From NCBI GenBank assembly GCA_043775075.1, contig JAYVSS010000266.1, positions 1-15,308 of the forward strand: a stretch of 15,308 bases of DNA, given 5' to 3'. A program made the translations under genes and the position numbers. This document shows positions 6,868 through 12,913 of the stretch, in pieces (position 1 is the first letter of the stretch; each line of letters begins with the position of its first letter). Source of the stretch: JANLQX01 sp043775075. Lineage in GTDB: Bacteria > Actinomycetota > Acidimicrobiia > Acidimicrobiales > JANYDT01. A model generated the notes under the pieces. It was not told the origin of the DNA, did no database searches, and saw only the letters and a program-made list of their open reading frames with translations.

Positions 6868-7770
6868 CTACAGCGTACGGGCGATTTGTGTGGCCACGAT
6901 GGCGTTGTTCTCGGCCAGCGCCAGGTTGGCAGGAATGCTCCGTCCGCCCGTCACCTCGGCAATTCGTCCGAGCACAAACGGAGTGAGGGCGGCCCCGGTG
7001 ACTCGTTCGGTGACTGCGGCGGCGAGCGCTTCGCGTAGCGCCGATTCGATTTCCGCGGCGGCAATCTCGGCTTCGCGCGGAATCGGATTAGCCACGATCA
7101 CTCCGCCCCGAAGTCCCAGAGATAGGCGGGCGTCGAGCACTCGGGCAGCCACGCCGAGGTCATCAATACGACGATGAATGGCGATGCCGCTGGTGCGGCT
7201 GTAAAACGCCGGAAACTCATCGGTTTGGTACCCCAGCACCGGCACGCTGAGGGTGTCAAGCAATTCGGCCGTTTTCGCCAGGTCGAGGAACGCCTTCGCT
7301 CCGGCCGTGACGACAATGACCGGATGGCGGGCGATCGCTCCGAGATCGGCGCTCACGTCGCCAGTGAGGTGATCGTCGCGGTGAACGCCCCCGATCCCGC
7401 CGGTAGCAAAGACCCGAACGCCCGCCGCGGCCGCGAGAGCCACGGTGGCTGAAACGGTGGTGACGCCCACGTCCCATTCTTCGGCGATAGCCACGGCGAG
7501 GTCTCGCTCGGCGCATTTGCGAGTGGCCGTCAGCACCCGCTCGATGTCTGCGGGGTCAATCCCGACGCGGGCCACGCCGTCGATGACTGCAGTGACCGCA
7601 GCGACGCCACCACCCGCCTCGATGGCACCAACGCACCGATCGAGCACCTCTCGGTTGAAGGGCACGGGGAGACCGAGCGTGGACGAAATGGTGGACTCCA
7701 GCGCAACGACGGGACGACCTTCGGCCAGGGCTTGCAAGACGGTCGGATGGACGATCAGGTGGTTCGTCAT
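6868..7770 (-). CDS. psuG: Pseudouridine-5'-phosphate glycosidase PsuG
   Basis: 300-residue enzyme that reversibly splits pseudouridine 5'-phosphate into uracil and ribose 5-phosphate, breaking a C-glycosidic bond during pseudouridine catabolism. The known catalytic set is recognisable by spacing: E25 in VALESTI, K85 in TRKCAERDL, H130 in ATGGIGGVHRDD, D142, K159 in TAGAKAFLDLAKT, and N289 in LALAENNA. TDEFPAFYSRTSG at 183-195 is a family signature. After EST the more common SHGMP-type loop is replaced by SSTLGLP, one residue longer, which may mark a subfamily. The start ATG 7770 has TAGCGT 9 bases upstream. No psuK or pseudouridine transporter lies beside it. The PfkB kinase at the left edge is too far away to claim as its partner. 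Confidence 0.94.
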   Translation of the reverse strand: MTNHLIVHPTVLQALAEGRPVVALESTISSTLGLPVPFNREVLDRCVGAIEAGGGVAAVTAVIDGVARVGIDPADIERVLTATRKCAERDLAVAIAEEWDVGVTTVSATVALAAAAGVRVFATGGIGGVHRDDHLTGDVSADLGAIARHPVIVVTAGAKAFLDLAKTAELLDTLSVPVLGYQTDEFPAFYSRTSGIAIHRRIDDLGVAARVLDARLSLGLRGGVIVANPIPREAEIAAAEIESALREALAAAVTERVTGAALTPFVLGRIAEVTGGRSIPANLALAENNAIVATQIARTL

Positions 7771-7779
7771 AAGGCACAG

Positions 7780-7785
7780 ACGCTA
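7780..7785 (-). promoter_or_regulatory. Putative -10 element (TAGCGT) for psuG
   Basis: TAGCGT on the minus strand lies 9 bases before ATG 7770, and no Shine-Dalgarno sequence is visible between them. It is the fourth case in the window of this hexamer at nearly fixed distance from a start codon. Confidence 0.4.
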
Positions 7786-7839
7786 CCGGCGTGAATACTG
7801 ACGAACTCCTCATCGGCGCCAGCGTGCCAACATCGTGGC

Positions 7840-8262
7840 GTGACGTTCCCCGTTCGACGACTCGCGCTATTGGCCATTGTCGGACTGCTCGTGGGTGGAG
7901 CGTTCGGATTCTGGCGGACCTCGCAAAACCGAACCGCGTCCAATGATCAGGTGCCCGGCACCTACCTTGATCAGGTGATGCCCGGCCTCTGCACGATGGA
8001 GGCACAGCTCGCGGCGGGCGAGAAATTCAATGCATCGAACACGTTCTGGAATGACGTGCACCTCCCCGCTCATGCGTTGGCCGCGGTCCTGCTTGTGAGC
8101 CATCGGGCTGCGGCCGGGGATTTCCAGCGTTCCAAAATGGTCGTGGAGTCACACTTGTCGACGTTGGCGCCCGGACTGTCTGAAGCCGTCCACTCTTTCG
8201 AGACAGCGACGCGCAAGGCCTTGCTTCTGGCCGACCGCCCCGCCCCGCTTCCGTGTTCATGA
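7840..8262 (+). CDS. Membrane-anchored small protein of unknown function, first gene of operon
   Basis: 140-residue protein that I do not recognise with confidence. A basic start (VRRLA) and one hydrophobic segment at about 8-24 indicate a signal anchor, with the rest outside the membrane. The extracytoplasmic part looks helical, with C51 in PGLCTMEAQ, H74 and H78 in FWNDVHLPAHAL, H105, H118, and a second cysteine C139 next to the end; C51 and C139 could pair. The His spacing suggests metal or haem binding, but this is inference. I recall similar short actinobacterial proteins with an FxDxxH-type segment beside polytopic membrane proteins. GTG 7840 is the start that gives the anchor; no Shine-Dalgarno is visible. 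Its TGA overlaps the next gene's ATG by 4 bases, so the two are almost certainly co-translated. Confidence 0.75.
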   Translation: MTFPVRRLALLAIVGLLVGGAFGFWRTSQNRTASNDQVPGTYLDQVMPGLCTMEAQLAAGEKFNASNTFWNDVHLPAHALAAVLLVSHRAAAGDFQRSKMVVESHLSTLAPGLSEAVHSFETATRKALLLADRPAPLPCS

Positions 8263-9353
8263 CGCCTGCCTTGGCGCGGCGCCTGGCTGCTCTTCTGGGC
8301 GTTCTTGTCGTTGTCTCGTGGTCCACGGCGAGTCCGGCGTCAGCTCATTCGGCCAGCAACACTCCAGCATCGAATTATGTCTCCCGCGTCCTGAAGATCA
8401 CGCCGGCCAATGCACCGTTTCGGGCGAAGGTGATAGAGGCGGGCAACCGTCTGCAAATTCAGTGGCGTTCCGGGCCTGAGCTCACGATTGCCGACTATGA
8501 CGGATTTCCGTATCTCCGAGTCGGTCCCGATGGAGTGTTCGAAAATCGACAGTCGGCGGCGACCTATATCAACGCCGATCGGCAAAGTAAGACGCCGATT
8601 CCCAACATCAAACCCGATGGTCCGCCCGAGTGGAGGAAGGTGTCGAGCGGACCGCAAGTGCGCTTTCACTACCACCCGATTCACTACATGGGAAGCGTGC
8701 CTCCGCCGCAGGTCCAGCGAGCCAAAGGTGAGGTTCACAACGTCCAGGACTGGACGCTTGACGTGGTCCAAAGTTCCCGAACCTTCACGATTGCCGGCGA
8801 CCTTCGTTGGGTGCCTGGGCCGTCTTCGGCGTTCCCGATCGCCGTGACGATCCTCGTCGGTATTTTTTTCGCCACCACAGTGGTCCTCCTCGCTCGACGA
8901 CGCGATCTCGGTCGAGCAATACCCGTGATGGTGATCGGATTGGTCGCCCTGGTGATCGTTGACTTCGTACATTTGTTTGGTATTGCGTTTAGTGTTCACG
9001 GAGGTTCGGGGTTCACCCGTGCCTTCACCATCGGTTGGATATCGATGGGCGCATGGGTGCTCGCGCTGGCCTCCGCTTTGGCTCTTATCCGGAAACGCTT
9101 CGACGCGCTTTACGTTGCGGTCTTCGCTGCTGGCATCATCACCCTTGTCGGGGGACTGTCGGACATCACCGTGCTGTCGGCCAGCGCCGTGCCGTTCGCT
9201 TTTCCGATTGCGGTGGCCCGTGTGTCGATTGCCCTCACGCTCGGGCTCGGGATCGGTGTTGTCGTGGCCGGGGTGGTTCTTACTGGAGCGATCACGCCGA
9301 CCACTGCCAATGCGGTTGAGGACGCGGATACCGATGGAGCCGTCGGGAATTAA
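8259..9353 (+). CDS. Conserved actinobacterial membrane protein with N-terminal extracytoplasmic domain, possible metal binding
   Basis: 364-residue protein. Residues 1-29 form a signal peptide ending ASA, so the mature protein would begin with His (H30), as in CopC-like copper proteins. Residues 30-190 are an extracytoplasmic domain with GFPYLRVGPDGVFENR at 82-97, a His-rich stretch RFHYHPIHYMG (H137, H139, H142, M144) and GDLRWVPGPS near 180-189. About five membrane helices follow (about 192-211, 219-242, 256-276, 283-302, 312-345) with a short acidic tail. This layout resembles conserved actinobacterial hypothetical proteins that I recall near copper-handling genes; it is not a named enzyme. 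ATG 8259 is chosen over GTG 8253 because it forms the ATGA overlap with the upstream gene. The stop TAA shares TTAA with the converging DUF4032 gene. Function is unknown; metal handling is a hypothesis. Confidence 0.8.
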   Translation: MTPALARRLAALLGVLVVVSWSTASPASAHSASNTPASNYVSRVLKITPANAPFRAKVIEAGNRLQIQWRSGPELTIADYDGFPYLRVGPDGVFENRQSAATYINADRQSKTPIPNIKPDGPPEWRKVSSGPQVRFHYHPIHYMGSVPPPQVQRAKGEVHNVQDWTLDVVQSSRTFTIAGDLRWVPGPSSAFPIAVTILVGIFFATTVVLLARRRDLGRAIPVMVIGLVALVIVDFVHLFGIAFSVHGGSGFTRAFTIGWISMGAWVLALASALALIRKRFDALYVAVFAAGIITLVGGLSDITVLSASAVPFAFPIAVARVSIALTLGLGIGVVVAGVVLTGAITPTTANAVEDADTDGAVGN

Positions 9354-10663
9354 GCGTTCGCCGTGGAGGCCAGATCGAGGGTTTCGTCGCCCGGGAGGGG
9401 AAGAATCGCTTCTTCCACCGGAGCATGGGTGAGGACGTCACTGAGATAGTGATCGAGGGCGACCTGCATTCCCACATCGTGGCCCGCCTGCTCCGAGAGA
9501 TACCACCGATGTTCGAGAATCTGATGGTATGCCTCAGCGTCGGCCAATCGATGGCGAAGTTCGGGGGGAATGGCATCGATCGTCGGCTGATAAACGGCGG
9601 TGACCCAGTCATAGGCGGCCAGCCCATCGGGGACGGATTTGCCTCGCTGATGATCGAGATGGGTGCGGTGGCCCTCAAGATCGTTGAGGAGCCGTCGTGC
9701 CTGGTTTTCATCCACGTCGAGGCCCGTCAGTTGCTGGAGTCTTCGGCGATGGTGACCCACCTCGACCACCCGGGGCACCACCCGAATACGGCCGTCGTCG
9801 GTAGTCCTGAGGCGGTACTCGTCGACGTCGAAGCCCAACTCGTTAAGACGCTTCGTGCGCGCCGCCAGGCGGTGGCGATCCTGGGGAAGAATGATCTCTT
9901 CGTGAACGATCTCGTTCCATAAGCGCTCGTAACGTTTACGAAAGTCTTCGGCCAGTTCCATCGGCTCCAGAGCCCCATGTAGGCGACCAGCCGCCTCAAG
10001 ATCGAGCAGCTCGCCAGCGATGTTTTCTGTAGCGATGTCCAAGTCATGAGACCGTTGCCCGTCGGATAGCCGAGACTCCTGAAGCCGCCCGGTTTCCGCG
10101 TCCACCAGCCACGAACTGAGCGCCCCGGCGTCTCGGCGGTACAGGGTGTTCGACAGGGAGCAGTCGCCCCAGAAGAAACCTTCGAGATGGAGTCGAACGA
10201 GCAGAACTGCCATCGAATCTTCCAATTGCTCGCGTAAATCGACGATTGGCCGCCCTTGAAACAGGTACCGATACGGCATCGAAAAGCTCAGATGGCGGGT
10301 GATCAGCGCGGCGCCGAGGGGCGAACCAATCGTCGATTCGTCCACCGGGTACCGTTCGTCGCTGGGAGCGTCAGGATCGCTCCCGTCGGCGGTGCGATGA
10401 CGAACCACGCCCACCGCCTCGACCACAGGTAGACCACGTGCCGAAAGTTGGCGAAGTAGTTCGTACTCGGCCATGGCGATGGAGTCCTCGGTCTCCTTGA
10501 TCGCATAGACCACCCCGCTATAGTCAACGAATCGGACCACGTGACGAGACACGCCCCGTGCCACGTCGACCAGCCGGGCGCTGCGCCACCGCCGCAGCGA
10601 GACCCCCCACGGAAGATCGAGAAAGTCCGGATGACCGTCTCTGGCCACGATTTCTATAGGCAT
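9350..10663 (-). CDS. DUF4032 protein with kinase-like (lipopolysaccharide-kinase-type) domain
   Basis: 437-residue protein typical of the actinobacterial DUF4032 family. The N-terminal half looks like a protein-kinase-like fold: a lysine in VYAIKE (K56), then HLEGFFWGDCSLSNTL with D167 and N172 as catalytic-loop residues, and LVDAETG with D188 as the metal-binding Asp. The glycine-rich loop is not obvious. The C-terminal half (about 210-430) carries the DUF4032 region, with NELGFDVDEYRL, AYDWVTAVYQP and a final helix before a short tail. It looks cytoplasmic, with no signal peptide or membrane helix. ATG 10663 (MPIEIVARDG) is preferred because AAGGA lies 8 bases upstream and the family usually begins here; ATG 10720 would add 19 residues. 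Substrate and role are not established. It diverges from the FKBP gene. Confidence 0.88.
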   Translation of the reverse strand: MPIEIVARDGHPDFLDLPWGVSLRRWRSARLVDVARGVSRHVVRFVDYSGVVYAIKETEDSIAMAEYELLRQLSARGLPVVEAVGVVRHRTADGSDPDAPSDERYPVDESTIGSPLGAALITRHLSFSMPYRYLFQGRPIVDLREQLEDSMAVLLVRLHLEGFFWGDCSLSNTLYRRDAGALSSWLVDAETGRLQESRLSDGQRSHDLDIATENIAGELLDLEAAGRLHGALEPMELAEDFRKRYERLWNEIVHEEIILPQDRHRLAARTKRLNELGFDVDEYRLRTTDDGRIRVVPRVVEVGHHRRRLQQLTGLDVDENQARRLLNDLEGHRTHLDHQRGKSVPDGLAAYDWVTAVYQPTIDAIPPELRHRLADAEAYHQILEHRWYLSEQAGHDVGMQVALDHYLSDVLTHAPVEEAILPLPGDETLDLASTANA

Positions 10664-10757
10664 GGAGCACATCCTTACCGTTGGGCGTAGGACCGCTGTA
10701 TCACCGACGAGCAAACACATTCAGGCGTTTTACGCCGCGGCGAAGCCGTGCGGAGCG

Positions 10758-10763
10758 TAGCGT
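10758..10763 (+). promoter_or_regulatory. Putative -10 element (TAGCGT) for the FKBP gene
   Basis: TAGCGT lies 8 bases before GTG 10772, the start that gives the family-like N-terminus. The same hexamer is found 8 bases before GTG 994 and GTG 2561 (minus) and 9 bases before ATG 7770 (minus). No ribosome-binding site is visible, which fits a leaderless message. Confidence 0.45.
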
Positions 10764-10771
10764 TGTCGTCC

Positions 10772-11422
10772 GTGGCAAACGAGAAACGTCAACGTCAAGA
10801 TACCCTCCGAGCGCAAAAACTCGCTGAGGCCCAGGTCGTGGAGTCCAAGCAGCGGACTCGGGCCACGCAAAAGCGGGTTGTCTACGTGATTGCGGCGCTT
10901 GTTGCCCTCCTCGTCATATTTGCCCTCCTGACCCGCAAGAACAGTGGCGACGGCAGTGCTGACACCACCGTCGTATCACCGTCCTCGACCGTTGCCCCGA
11001 CCTCCACTGCGGTGGCGAGCACGGCGAAGCTTCCCGCAGCGATCTCGGCCAAGCCGGTCGTCACCGTTCCGTCGGGCCCCGCCCCGACCAAGCTGACCTC
11101 CACCGACCTGGTCGTGGGAACGGGGCCGGAGGTCACTGCGGGGGCCAACGTTTCGGTGAACTACGTCGGCGTTTCGTGGTCAACGAAAAAAGAGTTCGAC
11201 GCTTCTTGGGGCCGTGGTCCATTCGATGTTGAGAACGTCGGACAGGCGTCGGTGATAGCGGGCTGGAACGAGGGTCTAATCGGGATGAAGGAAGGCGGTC
11301 GGCGCCAGCTCGTCATCCCGCCGGACAAGGCCTACGGAAAGACCGGGGCCGGCGCGGGTATCAAGCCGGACGAAACGCTGGTCTTCGTGATCGACGCCAT
11401 CAAGGTCACCCCGAAGGCGTAG
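10772..11422 (+). CDS. Membrane-anchored FKBP-type peptidyl-prolyl cis-trans isomerase
   Basis: 216-residue protein in which a charged cytoplasmic N-terminus (MANEKRQRQ) precedes one membrane helix at about 35-54 (VVYVIAALVALLVIFALL), a Thr/Ser/Pro-rich linker and a C-terminal FKBP domain at about 114-214. Proline-pocket residues are largely kept: the Tyr of SVNYVG, the Asp and Phe of FDASWGRGPF, VIAGW with its central Trp, and the Tyr of KAYG. It should catalyse prolyl isomerisation and assist folding of exported proteins outside the membrane. GTG 10748 is an in-frame alternative adding 8 residues; GTG 10772 is preferred for the EKRQRQ start seen in related actinobacterial proteins and for the TAGCGT upstream. 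It precedes the flippase-like gene by 87 bases, probably with separate promoters. Confidence 0.9.
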   Translation: MANEKRQRQDTLRAQKLAEAQVVESKQRTRATQKRVVYVIAALVALLVIFALLTRKNSGDGSADTTVVSPSSTVAPTSTAVASTAKLPAAISAKPVVTVPSGPAPTKLTSTDLVVGTGPEVTAGANVSVNYVGVSWSTKKEFDASWGRGPFDVENVGQASVIAGWNEGLIGMKEGGRRQLVIPPDKAYGKTGAGAGIKPDETLVFVIDAIKVTPKA

Positions 11423-11483
11423 CGCTCGCGGTGGTTCGGGCCGTTGCGACCCATGTTCGTCACGAAGGGCTCCGACCTGTGGT

Positions 11484-11493
11484 CCGATATCGG
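11484..11493. promoter_or_regulatory. Perfect 10-base palindrome CCGATATCGG upstream of the flippase-like gene
   Basis: CCGATATCGG is its own reverse complement. It lies just upstream of TATTAG (11498-11503), which in turn is 6 bases before the GTG at 11510. The position, overlapping the expected -10/-35 spacer, would suit a small operator. A 10-base palindrome can also occur by chance in a 15-kb sequence. Confidence 0.25.
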
Positions 11494-11509
11494 TAAGTAT
11501 TAGTGCTGC

Positions 11510-12841
11510 GTGGTCTCTCCCAACCCGATCACTGAGCCCGGAGGGGACCCGGGTCGGCGCCAACGTCGGGTGAAGTCGCCCCTTCGCCGGCGGATGACTC
11601 GAACCGTCCAGGTCATTGCCGCGCTCTTCCTCATCAACTATGTCGTCTTACCCAACCTGGCTGGTCTGGGAAAGGCGCTGCACGAGCTTCGACGGGTGAA
11701 TGGCGCGCTATTGCTGCTCGGGTTGGGGCTCGAGCTCGCGGCGTTTTGGGCCTACGCCAAACTCACCCAGGCGGCGCTCACGCCTTCGCACATTTCCACG
11801 GCGTCGCTCTCGCGTATTCAGCTGGCGACCAAGGCGGTGACGAACGTGGTGCCGGGAGGGAGCGCCGCCGGTTCAGCATTGGGCTATCGGCTGTTGGTGC
11901 TCGCCGGTGTTGATGCCGCGGGCGCCGGCTTCGCCCTGGCCACGGCTGGGCTGGGCTCCGCAGTCGTTCTCAACCTCGTGCTCTGGTCCACGCTCCTCGT
12001 GTCAATCCCTCTGAGTGGAGTCAATCCGTTGTACGTCTCCGTCGCCCTGGCCGGAGTGTTTGTGCTGGGGGCGTTCGGCGTTGTTGTGCTCCTCTTGGTG
12101 CGGGGGGCGGAGCGAGCCGACACCATCGTGAAGGCGATCGCCCGCAGATTTTCGTTCGTTGACGCGGCGGTGGTCAGTTCGATAATTCGCCGTCTCGGCG
12201 GGCGGATTCGCCTGCTGGCGGCAAATCGGGCCACGCTGTGGCGTCTCGTCGGGTGGGCGATCGTGAACTGGATGTTCGATGCGGCGTCGCTGTGGGTCTT
12301 TCTAAGAGCATTCGGAGTAAGCGTTCGACCGGATTCGCTGCTCGTGTCGTTCTGCGTGGCCAACGTGTTGGCGGCGATCCCGATTACTCCGGGCGGTCTT
12401 GGCGTTATCGACTTTTCGCTCACCACCATGCTCACGTTCTTCGGTGTCCCGGCAACGGCGAACGCGCTTGGGGTCCAGTCCTACCGCCTGGCGGCGTATT
12501 GGCTCCCCATTCCAATCGGTGCCGCCGCTTACCTGTCACTACGCATCGGACCATGGCGCGTGGACCGTACGACATCGCTAAAACGTCTTCGCGACGAAGC
12601 CGGCGGCGTAGTGGAGACCGGCGAGTCTGTATACGACTGGATCAACCGCAATACGGCGAACGGCGGAGAGCCTGGCCCCATGGGGGTTCCCGGCGAGTCC
12701 CCAGTCATCATCAACGCTGACCGGGTCAGCGCCATCGTTGCTGCCCCGAATGTCGCTCCGGTGATTCACCCTCCGGTCAGCGCCCCGGTGGCCGACGTCC
12801 CCCCGTCATTTCCGCCGTTCGAGGACGACCGATCCGAGTAG
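11510..12841 (+). CDS. Flippase-like integral membrane protein (LPG synthase TM-region / UPF0104 type)
   Basis: 443-residue protein with a basic N-terminus (RRRQ/KSPLRRRM-type region before residue 30) and about seven or eight membrane helices up to about residue 350. Family landmarks are NVVPGGSAAGSALGYR near 113-128 and IPITPGGLGVIDFSLTTML near 293-311, the paired PGG motifs of the lysylphosphatidylglycerol synthase transmembrane (MprF flippase-like) family. The aminoacyl-transferase domain of MprF is absent. Instead, a proline-rich, probably disordered tail of about 95 residues follows the last helix. It probably moves or binds a lipid or lipid-linked precursor; the substrate is unknown. 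GTG 11510 is the first plausible start and has TATTAG 6 bases upstream. It faces the FtsH-like gene across the terminator. Confidence 0.86.
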   Translation: MVSPNPITEPGGDPGRRQRRVKSPLRRRMTRTVQVIAALFLINYVVLPNLAGLGKALHELRRVNGALLLLGLGLELAAFWAYAKLTQAALTPSHISTASLSRIQLATKAVTNVVPGGSAAGSALGYRLLVLAGVDAAGAGFALATAGLGSAVVLNLVLWSTLLVSIPLSGVNPLYVSVALAGVFVLGAFGVVVLLLVRGAERADTIVKAIARRFSFVDAAVVSSIIRRLGGRIRLLAANRATLWRLVGWAIVNWMFDAASLWVFLRAFGVSVRPDSLLVSFCVANVLAAIPITPGGLGVIDFSLTTMLTFFGVPATANALGVQSYRLAAYWLPIPIGAAAYLSLRIGPWRVDRTTSLKRLRDEAGGVVETGESVYDWINRNTANGGEPGPMGVPGESPVIINADRVSAIVAAPNVAPVIHPPVSAPVADVPPSFPPFEDDRSE

Positions 12842-12851
12842 CGACAGCTTG

Positions 12852-12886
12852 AAAAAAAAGGGGCCGAGCCACATAGGCTCGACCCC
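12852..12886 (-). terminator. Strong intrinsic terminator of the FtsH-like gene
   Basis: Read on the minus strand, GGGG-T-CGAGCC, loop TATGT, GGCTCG-G-CCCC is followed directly by eight T residues. The stem has 10 paired bases with one internal mismatch, followed by a uridine tract, the classic intrinsic form. It starts 27 bases beyond the FtsH-like stop codon. On the plus strand the same hairpin lacks a T-run (GCTAATG follows), so it would work poorly for the flippase-like gene. Confidence 0.9.
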
Positions 12887-12913
12887 GCTAATGTCTGTTG
12901 TGTCTTGGGTCCG

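Noticed and set aside
8340..8999. 219-codon minus-strand open frame opposite the membrane protein
   Set aside because: It is rich in Arg, His and Asp, as typical for antisense frames here, and the plus-strand gene has a clear signal peptide, helices and ATGA coupling.
12860..12886. The hairpin as terminator of the plus-strand flippase-like gene
   Set aside because: On the plus strand the hairpin is followed by GCTAATG with no T-run; the poly-T tract exists only on the minus strand.
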